A model generated the notes under the pieces. It worked only from the letters and a program-made list of their open reading frames with translations, had not been told where the DNA came from and did no database searches. Source: SSSZ01 sp016790965 (GTDB lineage: Bacteria > Pseudomonadota > Gammaproteobacteria > Burkholderiales > Rhodocyclaceae). From it: a DNA stretch of 64,000 nt. Of the stretch, positions 7,453 through 15,444 are shown one piece after another. Position 1 is the stretch's first letter, and the number at the start of each line of letters is the position of its first letter. Location of the stretch: NCBI GenBank assembly GCA_016790965.1, contig JAEUNZ010000034.1, positions 1 through 64,000 of the forward strand, read 5' to 3'. The position numbers were made by a program, and so were the translations under genes.

Positions 7453-8823
7453 TCAAGCTGCGGCAACAGCTCGCAACCCAGACTTGGCATCTTCCTTCGG
7501 CTGCTCGATGCCGGCCTGCTCAAGAACCCACGCCTCGATCTTTGAGTGCCACATCCTCAACAGATCCAGGGGGCGGCGCCGGTAATGCTTCTCTGCGATG
7601 GCACTTGGCTTGTGCCCCATGATTTGCGCAACGATCCCGACCGGGCACTCCACCCATTCCGCCAGGGTGCCAAAACTGCGGCGCAGGCCATGCAAGGAAA
7701 TTGCGGGAAGACCGGCCGCGGTTAGTGCCTTCACATGGGCAATGCGCGGCTCCTGAAGCCTGCCCGACTCAGCGGTGGGGCTGCTGAATACCCAAGGGTT
7801 CGGCACGGTCTTGCCGCTCTTCTCCATCGTCCTTCGCGGCAACATCGAAAGCAGCGCCGCAACATAGGCCGTCAATGGGATAGTGCGCTCGCCTTCAACC
7901 TTGTCCCGGATCGTCATGGACTTCCACTGAAAATCGACATCGGCCCACTGCAGGCCCGCCAATTCTTCGCGGCGGGCGCCGGTCAGCAATAGCACCTGCA
8001 GATAACCGGACTGAACAGGATTGGAAAGCTTGCGAACGTGCTCGAACCACAGGGGCAACTGCTCGCGCTGCAGACAATCGTCCTTCGCCGTCTTCTTGGG
8101 AAGTTCGTCACGCACGAAACGCGAGGCGCAGGCTTCAGCGTTCGTCTGCGCCTTGTAATCCGGGTGCTCGGCGCACCAATTGATGAAGGCCCGCAACAGC
8201 CTGAAGGCCAGGGCGGTATTGGTCGGCCGTTTGGGCGCCTCGTCCTTCATCCACACGGCCACCCGTTCTGCGTCGATAGCCTTCAATGGCAGGGACAATA
8301 GACCGTACAGGGCGCCGGCCTCGGTCGTGTCGCCCTCCCCTTTCTTTCTACCGCGGGATTTCGGTTTGCCGCCTGCACTGGCGAAGCGGCAATGGTCGGC
8401 GTAGGTACGCTCGCCCCACTTCGGGCGACGAACCTTCAGATAGGCATTCCAGGCTTCCGCGGCTGGCATATCGGCGAGCCGCGCTGCTGCCCTCTCGGCC
8501 TCCATGGCTGCGCGCTTCTCGGCTTCCACTTGGCGCGGGTCGATACCCTGGTCAGCCAGCGTCTTGAGGCGCCTGGCCTCCGCGCGCGCCGTCTTGTCGT
8601 TTCCTGCCTGCCCATCAAGCGGCCAGGTATTCACGTCACCGATGGTGATCCTGATCGTCTTGCCGTGCAGGCGGGTTTCAAAAACGTAGGACTTGGCGCC
8701 GCTGGCGGTCACGCGCAAGCCCAGGCCTGGGGCTTTAGCGTCCCAGTGGATGCTTTGCTGCTTTCCTGGCTGACACTCGAACCTCGCCACCCGGTCAGCT
8801 GTGAAGTTTTCCTTCTTTGCCAT
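7453..8823 (-). CDS. int: Tyrosine-type integrase (P4 family)
   Basis: A 456-residue site-specific recombinase. Residues 1-95 form the DUF4102 arm-binding domain (GLGLRVTASGAKSYVF). A core-binding domain follows from about 115, and the catalytic domain lies at about 255-430. The catalytic residues are visible: Arg284 in TGARREEL, His378 and Arg381 in HGLRRSF, His404 in GHKPS and the nucleophile Tyr414 in EKHY. The gene starts about 180 bases from the tRNA-Lys fragment and reads inward, the usual arrangement for integrases that use a tRNA 3' end as attachment site. Confidence 0.93.
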   Translation of the reverse strand: MAKKENFTADRVARFECQPGKQQSIHWDAKAPGLGLRVTASGAKSYVFETRLHGKTIRITIGDVNTWPLDGQAGNDKTARAEARRLKTLADQGIDPRQVEAEKRAAMEAERAAARLADMPAAEAWNAYLKVRRPKWGERTYADHCRFASAGGKPKSRGRKKGEGDTTEAGALYGLLSLPLKAIDAERVAVWMKDEAPKRPTNTALAFRLLRAFINWCAEHPDYKAQTNAEACASRFVRDELPKKTAKDDCLQREQLPLWFEHVRKLSNPVQSGYLQVLLLTGARREELAGLQWADVDFQWKSMTIRDKVEGERTIPLTAYVAALLSMLPRRTMEKSGKTVPNPWVFSSPTAESGRLQEPRIAHVKALTAAGLPAISLHGLRRSFGTLAEWVECPVGIVAQIMGHKPSAIAEKHYRRRPLDLLRMWHSKIEAWVLEQAGIEQPKEDAKSGLRAVAAA

Positions 8824-9005
8824 CTGCCCACCTCGCCAATCCGTAAGCTCGGCGCCCGTGTAGGCACCATGTAGGCAAATTGTAGCAACAAAAAGGAATT
8901 CCGCAATATTGATAAGGAATGATGAAATCCATCCAAACCTTTGTCACGGCTTCGTTTTATCTGTTTTCAGAAACGTCGATCAACGCTCGGAAACGTAGCT
9001 TCGTT

Positions 9006-9054
9006 CGGACTCTTAATCCGTAGGTCGAGTGTTCGAATCACTCACGACCCACCA
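9006..9054 (+). other. 3' fragment of tRNA-Lys(CTT), attachment site of the island
   Basis: The sequence holds the anticodon arm with loop CTCTTAA (anticodon CTT at 9012-9014), a complete T arm around TTCGAAT, the acceptor 3' strand ACGACCC and an encoded CCA at 9052-9054. The 5' acceptor strand and D arm are missing upstream, so this is not a full tRNA gene. Such a 3' tRNA piece beside an integrase gene is the direct-repeat end left when an element inserts into a tRNA. The complete tRNA-Lys should lie at the other end of the element, left of this window. Confidence 0.82.
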
Positions 9055-9060
9055 GAATTC

Positions 9061-9103
9061 AAACGGATTCCCGAGGCTTTCCTCCGGAATCCGTTTCGTT
9101 TTC
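9061..9103 (+). terminator. Intrinsic terminator after the tRNA-Lys end
   Basis: An 11-base inverted repeat (AAACGGATTCC at 9061-9071 and its complement at 9086-9096) is followed by a T-rich run. It is likely the original tRNA-Lys terminator, kept on the chromosomal side of the attachment site. Confidence 0.7.
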
Positions 9104-9146
9104 ATGCGCCCTGAGCGGCATGGGCACGCGGGGGTCAGTCAGGCGA

Positions 9147-9743
9147 TCAGGCGGCGACGCCCGGTTTGCCAGGCGGCCGGATCGCCTCGTTCCAAGAGCG
9201 GGCGAAGCACTCGGACTGGGCGCCCATGGCGACGCCGTGGCGTGACTGGGCGGTCAGGCAGAGGGCGAGACCGGCCTGGTCCACGGCGGTGACCGCGCTG
9301 GTGTCGATTTCCTGCACGCCGACCCGGGTGAGGGCATGCATGAAGTCGTTGCGCAATCCCCCGTTGAGGCCACCGCTGATGCGCAGTACGCGCCGGCCAC
9401 CAGTTTCGTGTGTGCTGAGGATGGACGCCTTGCCCTGGGCCAGGGCGCCGTCGATGGCGTCGTCGATGGCCAGTTCGCTGATGGGACCGGATTCGAAGCG
9501 CACACCGTAGAGATTGCCCACGCGGCTGACGACGACTGCCGCCACATCGACGACGGCGGAGCCGAAAAGGGAGAATTCGCAGCCGCAATGGCGGCCGATG
9601 GTCATGTCGAGCCCGCTGCGCAGCATGAGGCCCGCCAGGGAAAGATTCTCGATGGTGCCAATGACCACCGATCCGCCATAGCCGATGGAGATCGAGGGAG
9701 GTTCGCAGAAACGGATGCGCTGGTGGCGTCGCTGGTCGAGCAT
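9147..9743 (-). CDS. PilZ-domain protein with STAS-like C-terminus
   Basis: A 198-residue protein. The N-terminus has QRRHQRIRF and, about 25 residues later, ENLSLAGLML. These correspond to the RxxxR and (D/N)xSxxG signatures of PilZ domains, which bind cyclic di-GMP. The last 80 residues (RVLRISGGLNGG... and EIDTSAVTAVDQAGLAL) look like a STAS-type anti-sigma-antagonist fold. The pairing suggests a c-di-GMP-responsive partner protein, but the second domain is my inference from its strand pattern. It is the first chromosomal gene right of the attachment site and stands alone. Confidence 0.68.
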   Translation of the reverse strand: MLDQRRHQRIRFCEPPSISIGYGGSVVIGTIENLSLAGLMLRSGLDMTIGRHCGCEFSLFGSAVVDVAAVVVSRVGNLYGVRFESGPISELAIDDAIDGALAQGKASILSTHETGGRRVLRISGGLNGGLRNDFMHALTRVGVQEIDTSAVTAVDQAGLALCLTAQSRHGVAMGAQSECFARSWNEAIRPPGKPGVAA

Positions 9744-9838
9744 GGACAGAGCTCCGAGCGAAAAATGGGGGGGGAGGCGTTCATGTTACCAGCAGGCAGC
9801 GGGTCAAGGGAGGCGGTCTATGCATGCCGCACCTTGAA

Positions 9839-9867
9839 TTGACTTTGCCCGACCTTGTGGGTATCTT
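9839..9867 (+). promoter_or_regulatory. Sigma70-like promoter of metX
   Basis: TTGACT at 9839-9844 and TATCTT at 9862-9867 are separated by exactly 17 bases. Transcription would start near 9875, a few bases before the SAM-II riboswitch. Confidence 0.6.
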
Positions 9868-9885
9868 GGCCCAACCCGGGATTTC

Positions 9886-9943
9886 CGGCGGCGCCGATTT
9901 GACTTCAGCTTGCGGGCGCCCGACAAATGCGGCTAAAGCGAGG
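9886..9943 (+). ncRNA. SAM-II riboswitch (metX leader)
   Basis: The SAM-II layout is present. P1 strands GGCGCC at 9890-9895 and 9915-9920 pair with each other. GATTTGAC follows the first strand at 9896-9903. After the second strand comes the conserved block CGACAAATGCGGCTAAAG (9921-9938), matching the GAyAAAUG...GCUAAA consensus. The structure binds S-adenosylmethionine. It lies between a promoter and an intrinsic terminator ahead of metX, the typical target gene, so excess SAM should lower metX-metW expression. Confidence 0.85.
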
Positions 9944-9956
9944 TCGGTTGAAAAAC

Positions 9957-9992
9957 ACCCGGTCCGCGATGAGCCACCGGGTTTTTCTTTTT
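9957..9992 (+). terminator. Intrinsic terminator downstream of the SAM-II aptamer
   Basis: ACCCGGT at 9957-9963 pairs with ACCGGGT at 9976-9982 and is followed by a T-rich tract. It lies between the aptamer and the metX ribosome-binding site, so it probably acts as the expression platform of the riboswitch. Confidence 0.75.
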
Positions 9993-10003
9993 CCGGAGCA
10001 GGA

Positions 10004-11134
10004 ATGGCAGGAGAGCAACAAGGCGTCGGACAGGTCGAAGCGCAACGGGCCCATTTTTCCGAGGCCCTCAACTTGCGCAGCGGCGGGGTCATTCCCGAGT
10101 ACGACCTCGTCTATGAAACCTACGGTACCCTCAACGCCGCGAAGTCTAACGCCATCCTGGTGTGCCACGCCCTTTCGGGACATCACCACGTCGCTGGCCA
10201 CTATGCCGATCAGGCGGACAATATCGGCTGGTGGGACAACATCGTCGGGCCGGGCCGACCGCTGGATACCGACCGCTTCTTCATCGTCGGGGTGAACAAT
10301 CTGGGGGGTTGTCACGGTTCCACCGGCCCATCGTCGATCAATCCGGCCAGCGGCAAGCCCTGGGGGGCCGATTTTCCCATGCTCGCGGTCATCGACTGGG
10401 TCAAGGCGCAGGCCCGCCTGGCGGACTTTCTGGGCATCGACGCCTGGGCGGCGGTGGTCGGCGGCAGCCTGGGGGGGATGCAGGCCCTGCGCTGGACCAT
10501 CACCTTCCCGGAGCGGGTGCGCCACGCGGTGGTCATCGCCGCGGCGCCCCGTCTGTCGGCCCAGAACATCGCATTCAACGATGTGGCGCGCCAGGCCATC
10601 CTCACCGACCCCGATTTCCACGGCGGCCACTATTACGAGCACGGGACACGGCCCATCCGCGGTCTGCGCCTGGCCCGCATGCTGGGCCACATCACCTATC
10701 TATCCGACGACCAGATGGGGGAGAAATTCGGGCGGGAACTCCGCAACGGCTCTTTTTCCTTCGACTTCGACGTCGAATTCCAGATCGAATCCTATCTGCG
10801 TTACCAGGGCGACAAGTTCGCCGGCTATTTCGACGCCAACACCTATCTCCTGATGACTAAGGCTCTGGACTACTTCGATCCGGCCCGGGAGGAGAACGGG
10901 GATCTGGTGGCCACCCTGGCCCGCAGCCAAGCGGGCTTTCTCGTCGTATCCTTCACCACGGATTGGCGCTTTTCGCCGGCGCGCTCCAAGGAGATCGTGC
11001 ATGCCCTGGTGGCGAGCGGCCGCGACGTGTCCTATGCCGAAATCGACCTCAATTTCGGCCACGATTCCTTCCTGATGGCCGATTCGCACTATCACGGCGT
11101 CGTCGGCGCCTATCTCGCCAACATCACGCTATGA
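10004..11134 (+). CDS. metX: Homoserine O-acyltransferase MetX
   Basis: A 376-residue alpha/beta-hydrolase-fold enzyme that acylates homoserine at the start of methionine biosynthesis. Family marks are NNLGGCHGSTGP, the nucleophile elbow GGSLGGMQ with Ser155, an Asp in FTTDWRFSP and the catalytic His353 in NFGHDSFLM. Whether it uses acetyl- or succinyl-CoA cannot be read with certainty. The ATG at 10004 has GGAG five bases upstream; the longer open frame would run back through the riboswitch. Its stop overlaps metW by four bases. Confidence 0.93.
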   Translation: MAGEQQGVGQVEAQRAHFSEALNLRSGGVIPEYDLVYETYGTLNAAKSNAILVCHALSGHHHVAGHYADQADNIGWWDNIVGPGRPLDTDRFFIVGVNNLGGCHGSTGPSSINPASGKPWGADFPMLAVIDWVKAQARLADFLGIDAWAAVVGGSLGGMQALRWTITFPERVRHAVVIAAAPRLSAQNIAFNDVARQAILTDPDFHGGHYYEHGTRPIRGLRLARMLGHITYLSDDQMGEKFGRELRNGSFSFDFDVEFQIESYLRYQGDKFAGYFDANTYLLMTKALDYFDPAREENGDLVATLARSQAGFLVVSFTTDWRFSPARSKEIVHALVASGRDVSYAEIDLNFGHDSFLMADSHYHGVVGAYLANITL

Positions 11135-11730
11135 CCGACCATCTGGGGCGCCCTGACTTCGAACTCATCGCCGGCTGGGTGCTGCCCGGCCACCGCGTCC
11201 TCGACCTGGGTTGCGGCGACGGCTCCCTGCTGCGTCTGCTGATCGACAGCAAGGGCGTGCGCGGCTGGGGGGTGGAAATCGATGACGCCAACGTGCTGGC
11301 CGCGGTGCGCCGGGGGATCAACGTCATCCAGGGCAATCTGGAAGACGGCCTCACCGGTTTCGCCGACGGGGCCTTCGACCATGTGGTCCTTTCCCGCACC
11401 CTGCAAACGGTCCGCCATACCGAAAGAATTCTGGCCGAAATGCTGCGCGTGGGGCGGGAGGCGGTGGTGTCCTTCCCCAATTTTGCCTACTGGAAGAACC
11501 GCCAGGCAGTGCTCAACGGCCGCATGCCGGTTTCCGAGGACCTGCCTTACGAATGGTACGACTCACCCAATCTGCGGTTTTTCGCCATCCCCGACTTCGA
11601 AGCCCTGGTGGGTAAGATGGGGCTCTCCATCCGGGAAAGACGGGTACTCGACGAAAAGGGGCAGTGGGTGACCGAGGAACCCAACTTCCTCGGCAGTCTG
11701 GCGGTCTACCGCCTGACCCGCCCCCGGTGA
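11131..11730 (+). CDS. metW: Methionine biosynthesis protein MetW
   Basis: A 199-residue class I SAM-dependent methyltransferase-fold protein with VLDLGCGDGSLL (motif I) near residue 25 and a conserved PNFAYWKNR segment. MetW is the usual partner of MetX in proteobacteria and has been proposed to act with it in methionine synthesis. The ATG overlaps the metX stop (ATGA), so translation is coupled and the gene falls under the same SAM-II riboswitch. Confidence 0.92.
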   Translation: MTDHLGRPDFELIAGWVLPGHRVLDLGCGDGSLLRLLIDSKGVRGWGVEIDDANVLAAVRRGINVIQGNLEDGLTGFADGAFDHVVLSRTLQTVRHTERILAEMLRVGREAVVSFPNFAYWKNRQAVLNGRMPVSEDLPYEWYDSPNLRFFAIPDFEALVGKMGLSIRERRVLDEKGQWVTEEPNFLGSLAVYRLTRPR

Positions 11731-12983
11731 GCGGTTCCGCACCGGCCTGGCTTGCGCCGCTCCTCACGAGGCGCATGGCGATTTGCGTCGTCACGGGGTT
11801 TTCGTCCGGCCTGCCCCTCTTTCTCCTGCTCAATCTTCTGCCTGCCTGGCTCAAGACCGAGGGCATCGGAATTCGGGAAATCGGCTTCTTCGCCCTGATC
11901 CAGTTTCCCTACACCTGGAAGTTCCTCTGGGCACCGCTGGTAGACCGCTATGCCCTCCCCCTCCTGGGTCGCCGGCGCGGCTGGATGTTCAGCAGTCAGG
12001 TTCTGCTGGCCCTCAGCATCGCGGGCCTGGGCCTTCTCTCCCCCCAGGCCGGCCTGGGCAGCATCGTGGCGGTCTCGGTGGCCGTCGCCCTGCTCTCGGC
12101 CACCCAGGACATCGTCCTCGATGCCTATCGCCGCGAACTGCTGCTGGATAGTGAACTGGGCTTGGGCAACGCCGTGCACGTCAATGCCTACAAGATTGCC
12201 GGCCTCATACCGGGCTCCCTCTCCCTTTGGCTCGCCGACCGCCTGCCCTGGAGCGAGGTCTTCGGCATCACTGCCCTCTTCATGCTGCCCGGCGCCCTCA
12301 TGACCCTGGTGGTACGCGAACCCGATGCCGTCGCTCAGGCCCCCAAGACTCTGGCCCAGGCGGTGACCGAACCCTTCCGGGAATTCCTTGGGCGTCAGGG
12401 TGTGAACGGCGCCCTCCTCATCCTGGCCTTCATCTTCCTGTACAAGCTTGGCGATTCCCTGTGCACTGCCCTGGCCACCCCGTTCTACCTGGAGATGGGA
12501 TTCACCAAGAGTGAAATCGGATTGGTGGCCAAGAACGCCGGACTCTGGCCCTCGGTCATCGGCGGTCTCCTGGGAGGCCTGTGGATGGTTCGCCTGGGCA
12601 TCAATCGCGCTCTGTGGGTTTTTGGGGTGGTGCAATGGGTGGCCATCCTGGGCTTTGCCGGTCTCGCCGCCCTGGGTCCGGCCGCTGCGACGCCGGAGCG
12701 GCTGTGGGTGCTGGCCGGCGTCATCGGCTTCGAGGCTCTAGGCGTCGGGCTGGGGACAGCCGCCTTCGTGGCCTACATTGCCCGAACCACGCACCCCGCC
12801 TATACCGCGACCCAGTTCGCCCTCTTTACCAGCTTGGCCGCCGTGCCGCGCACCGTGGTCAATGCGTCTGCGGGCTGGCTCGTCGAGGGCCTGGGCTGGA
12901 CGAATTTTTTCTTCCTGTGCGCACTGCTCGCGGCCCCCGGCATGATGCTCCTGACCCGGGTCGCGCCCTGGCGGGAACGCTAA
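11727..12983 (+). CDS. ampG: AmpG-type muropeptide MFS transporter
   Basis: A 418-residue major facilitator protein with about twelve hydrophobic segments. AmpG features include FSSGLPLFLLLNLLPAWL near the N-terminus, WKFLWAPLVDRY in the first loop and SATQDIVLDAYRRELL. AmpG imports anhydro-muropeptides for peptidoglycan recycling. I use the GTG at 11727, which overlaps the metW stop (GTGA); the longer frame would run through metW. It is probably co-transcribed with metXW. Confidence 0.88.
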   Translation: MSGSAPAWLAPLLTRRMAICVVTGFSSGLPLFLLLNLLPAWLKTEGIGIREIGFFALIQFPYTWKFLWAPLVDRYALPLLGRRRGWMFSSQVLLALSIAGLGLLSPQAGLGSIVAVSVAVALLSATQDIVLDAYRRELLLDSELGLGNAVHVNAYKIAGLIPGSLSLWLADRLPWSEVFGITALFMLPGALMTLVVREPDAVAQAPKTLAQAVTEPFREFLGRQGVNGALLILAFIFLYKLGDSLCTALATPFYLEMGFTKSEIGLVAKNAGLWPSVIGGLLGGLWMVRLGINRALWVFGVVQWVAILGFAGLAALGPAAATPERLWVLAGVIGFEALGVGLGTAAFVAYIARTTHPAYTATQFALFTSLAAVPRTVVNASAGWLVEGLGWTNFFFLCALLAAPGMMLLTRVAPWRER

Positions 12984-13006
12984 CCCACCCCAGCAAGCCA
13001 GGCAGG

Positions 13007-13306
13007 TCAATTGCGTGGCCGGCGCCGGCGATCCAGCCACCAGGCGTAGGCGGGCAGCAGCACCGCCGATCCGGGCAGCAACAGGAAGAGGAGATAGGGC
13101 GAAAGGTGGCTCAGGCGACGCAGATGGGCGATGAGCAGCGTTTTGTCGGCCTCGCTCCAGGCCTGGCCGTTACGGGTTTTCATCAGAAGGGGCATGAAGC
13201 CCCGCAGCGCGACCACCTGGGTCACCACGCGGTGCATTTCCCTTCGCTGAGAAGCCACCACCAGGCGCCACCAGGGAACCGCAACCGGCAACTCCGGGGA
13301 AGTCAT
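13007..13306 (-). CDS. Small LETM1-like protein
   Basis: A 99-residue protein with KTRNGQAWSEADKTLLIAHL, LSHLSPYLLFLLLPGSAVLL and a basic tail. The middle resembles the short LETM1-like ribosome-associating segment seen in uncharacterised proteobacterial proteins, and one hydrophobic stretch could insert into the membrane. The ATG at 13306 overlaps the stop of the YqjK-like gene by four bases. It appears to be the last gene of the yqjD-like/yqjE/yqjK set; its function is unknown. Confidence 0.55.
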   Translation of the reverse strand: MTSPELPVAVPWWRLVVASQRREMHRVVTQVVALRGFMPLLMKTRNGQAWSEADKTLLIAHLRRLSHLSPYLLFLLLPGSAVLLPAYAWWLDRRRRPRN

Positions 13307-13593
13307 GACTCCGTAAAGCGCTTCTTGAGTGAGCGCCAGCCGCGCCAGAGGAAAAAGCTGCGCTTGGCCCAGCGCCATGCCCGCGAAGGCCGCGCAGCGA
13401 GGAGCGCAAGGGCGAAGGCGGCGACTGGCTTGGGATTGGCCTTCACCCAGCGCCCTGCGGCCACAAGCCGATCGACGCCCGCCAAGGCGCTCTCGATGGG
13501 CCAGACGCTCTGAGCGAGGTCTTCCCGCTGCCGGGCGCAGCGGGCACGAAGCTCGCCCCGGCGCAGGGCCAGTTCGATGCGGCGGTCGCTCAT
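13303..13593 (-). CDS. YqjK-like protein
   Basis: A 96-residue basic protein with an N-terminal helical RRIELALRRGELRARCARQR and a weak hydrophobic segment (VAAFALALLAARP). Its size and position after a YqjE-like holin-family gene and a DUF883 gene match the YqjK family. The role is not established; the set is usually considered membrane- or stress-associated. Confidence 0.65.
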   Translation of the reverse strand: MSDRRIELALRRGELRARCARQREDLAQSVWPIESALAGVDRLVAAGRWVKANPKPVAAFALALLAARPSRAWRWAKRSFFLWRGWRSLKKRFTES

Positions 13594-13672
13594 GGGACGA
13601 CCCTCTCGTCGCTGCGCGACACCCTCGCCAGGGGAGGGGAAGCGCCCCCTTCGGACGGCCGGGCGGGGGCGC

Positions 13673-14068
13673 TCATCGCGATTCGCTGACGCTGCGCTTC
13701 AGGCGAGCGAGATCGCTTTCCAGTTCTGCCAGACTCTGGGCAAAGACCGGCGATCCTCGCCGGGCCGCCCCCGCCGCCCGGGCGGCACAAACGGACCCCA
13801 CGACGAGAAAGAGCAGGGTCGCCAGACCAAAGACGACCAGGCGCTGCTCCCAAAAGGCAACTGCCAGAAAGAAGACCAAGAGGATGATCCCAACGCCCAG
13901 GAAAAAGAGCGCCGCGCCGGCGTAGACGAGCATTCCCAGGAGGCGCAGCTTCTCCTCCTGCAATTCGACCGAAAGGAGCTCGAAGCGCGTCTTGCCGATG
14001 GCGACGGCGGTCGCCAGCAGGCGCTTCAGGGCGGCGAAGCTGCCTTCGCCGCCTTCGCCGACCGCCAT
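13673..14068 (-). CDS. YqjE-type phage-holin-family membrane protein
   Basis: A 131-residue protein with two strong adjacent hydrophobic segments (LLGMLVYAGAALFFLGVGII and VVFGLATLLFLVVGSVC) after an amphipathic N-terminal ELLSVELQEEKLR helix. This is the layout of the Phage_holin_3_6/YqjE family. Despite the family name it is chromosomal and not part of a prophage. It starts five bases after the DUF883 gene ends and likely works at the inner membrane with it. Confidence 0.78.
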   Translation of the reverse strand: MAVGEGGEGSFAALKRLLATAVAIGKTRFELLSVELQEEKLRLLGMLVYAGAALFFLGVGIILLVFFLAVAFWEQRLVVFGLATLLFLVVGSVCAARAAGAARRGSPVFAQSLAELESDLARLKRSVSESR

Positions 14069-14072
14069 GAAA

Positions 14073-14387
14073 TCAGCGGCGGCCGATCAGCACGCCGAGG
14101 GCGAGCCCCAGCGCGGCGGCAACGCCGACGGCCTTCCAGGGTTGCTCGTGGACGAAGTCATCGGTGGCCGTGGCTGCGGCCTTGGCCCGATCGACGATGG
14201 CTGCTTCGGCATCGGCCAGGCGCTCCTTGGCATCCCGCAGGCGAATCTCGATCTTTTCCCGCAGGCCGGCCATCTTGTCGCCCGCAGCACCAGCCGTGGC
14301 ACGCAGGATTTCTTCGGCGTCGGAAATGACGACCTTCATGTCGGCAACCAGTTTGTCCTTGCCGGCGGTGGTGAGTTCTTGAGACAT
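14073..14387 (-). CDS. DUF883 (ElaB/YqjD-like) membrane-anchored protein
   Basis: A 104-residue protein with a long charged helix (DKMAGLREKIEIRLRDAKER) and a C-terminal glycine-spaced membrane anchor, AALGLALGVLIGRR. In the ElaB/YqjD family such tail-anchored proteins bind stationary-phase ribosomes. The ATG at 14387 (MSQELTTAGKDKL) fits the family start. It is the first gene of the leftward four-gene set. Confidence 0.82.
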   Translation of the reverse strand: MSQELTTAGKDKLVADMKVVISDAEEILRATAGAAGDKMAGLREKIEIRLRDAKERLADAEAAIVDRAKAAATATDDFVHEQPWKAVGVAAALGLALGVLIGRR

Positions 14388-14615
14388 GTGTAACCTCGAT
14401 GAGCAGGTGATGACGGGGGATTCCAAGGGTAGCGACTCCCGGCGGCGAAAGCAATGCGCCCGGGAGACGCGAGAGAAACGCCCCGGGTGCCGTTGTTTTT
14501 TCGCTCGCTCGGCACGCAGAAAATGAGCTCAGCTTCTCGCGCCTGCGCGGAGCCGTGGACGGGATTTATGGGCTCAAGCGCCCTTCATTTCCGGATCGAC
14601 CACGGCATAGACTCG

Positions 14616-15395
14616 TCAGGAATGCTCGTACTCCACGATCAGCGGTGCGTGGTCCGAGAAACGCGCATCTTTGAATACCACCGCCCTGCGGGCCCGCGCC
14701 GCCAGGGCCGGCGTGGCGATCTGGTAATCGATGCGCCAGCCCACGTTCTTGGCCCAGGCCTGTCCCCGATTGGACCACCAGGTGTAGGCTTCCTCGCCAG
14801 CAGCGGGATACAGACGGCGATAGACATCGACCCAACCAATCTCTTCGAATATTCGGGAAAGCCAGGCCCGCTCCTCCGGAAGGAAGCCCGAATTCTTGCG
14901 GTTGGCTTTCCAGTTCTTGAGGTCGGCCTCACGGTGGGCAATATTCCAGTCGCCGCAGATGACCATGTCGCGCCCCTCGGCATACAGTCCAGCGAGAATG
15001 GGGAGAAACCCCTCCATGAAACGGAATTTGGCCGCCTGGCGTTCCGGCGAAGAAGACCCCGAGGGTAGATAGAGGGAAATGACGCTGAGATTGCCAAAAT
15101 CAGCTCTCAGGAAGCGCCCCTCGGCGTCGAATTCCGGCAGTCCCATGCCCTCGACGACGCGGTCCGGCCTAAGGCGGGACCACAAGCCGACGCCGCTGTA
15201 ACCTCTCTTGTCGGCGCAGTGGTAAGCGGCGTTCAAGCCTGCGGGCGCAAGCATCTCGGTGCTCAAGTCGGCCTGTTGCGCCTTGATTTCCTGCAGGCAA
15301 ACCAAATCGGGCTGCTGCGCGTTGACCCAAGGCAGGACACCCTTGCTCCACGCGGAGCGGATACCGTTGAGATTGAGGGAGATGATGCGTAACAT
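14616..15395 (-). CDS. xth: Exodeoxyribonuclease III
   Basis: A 259-residue AP endonuclease / 3'-5' exonuclease of the ExoIII/ExoA family, acting in base-excision repair. Visible marks are MLRIISLNLNGIRSAW at the start, CLQEIKAQ (the metal-binding Glu), GDWNIAHREADL, an internal GWRIDYQIAT and the terminal FSDHAPLIVEY with the catalytic Asp-His pair. The ATG at 15395 matches the family start. It is divergent from pyrE, with about 50 bases between. Confidence 0.93.
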   Translation of the reverse strand: MLRIISLNLNGIRSAWSKGVLPWVNAQQPDLVCLQEIKAQQADLSTEMLAPAGLNAAYHCADKRGYSGVGLWSRLRPDRVVEGMGLPEFDAEGRFLRADFGNLSVISLYLPSGSSSPERQAAKFRFMEGFLPILAGLYAEGRDMVICGDWNIAHREADLKNWKANRKNSGFLPEERAWLSRIFEEIGWVDVYRRLYPAAGEEAYTWWSNRGQAWAKNVGWRIDYQIATPALAARARRAVVFKDARFSDHAPLIVEYEHS

Positions 15396-15444
15396 GGCGC
15401 TTTCACCGGCTGCAGCGGCCGAAATGACAAGATTCGAGGAGAGC

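Noticed and set aside
8979..9054. Full-length tRNA-Lys gene
   Set aside because: The acceptor 5' strand and the D arm are not found upstream of the anticodon arm, so only a 3' fragment is present.
10963..11130. Longer metW reading frame
   Set aside because: The added residues lie entirely within metX coding sequence in another frame. The ATG at 11131 gives the family start and a four-base overlap.
13673..14068. Prophage holin
   Set aside because: The protein belongs to the holin-named YqjE family but sits with DUF883 and YqjK-like genes and no phage genes, so it is a chromosomal membrane protein.
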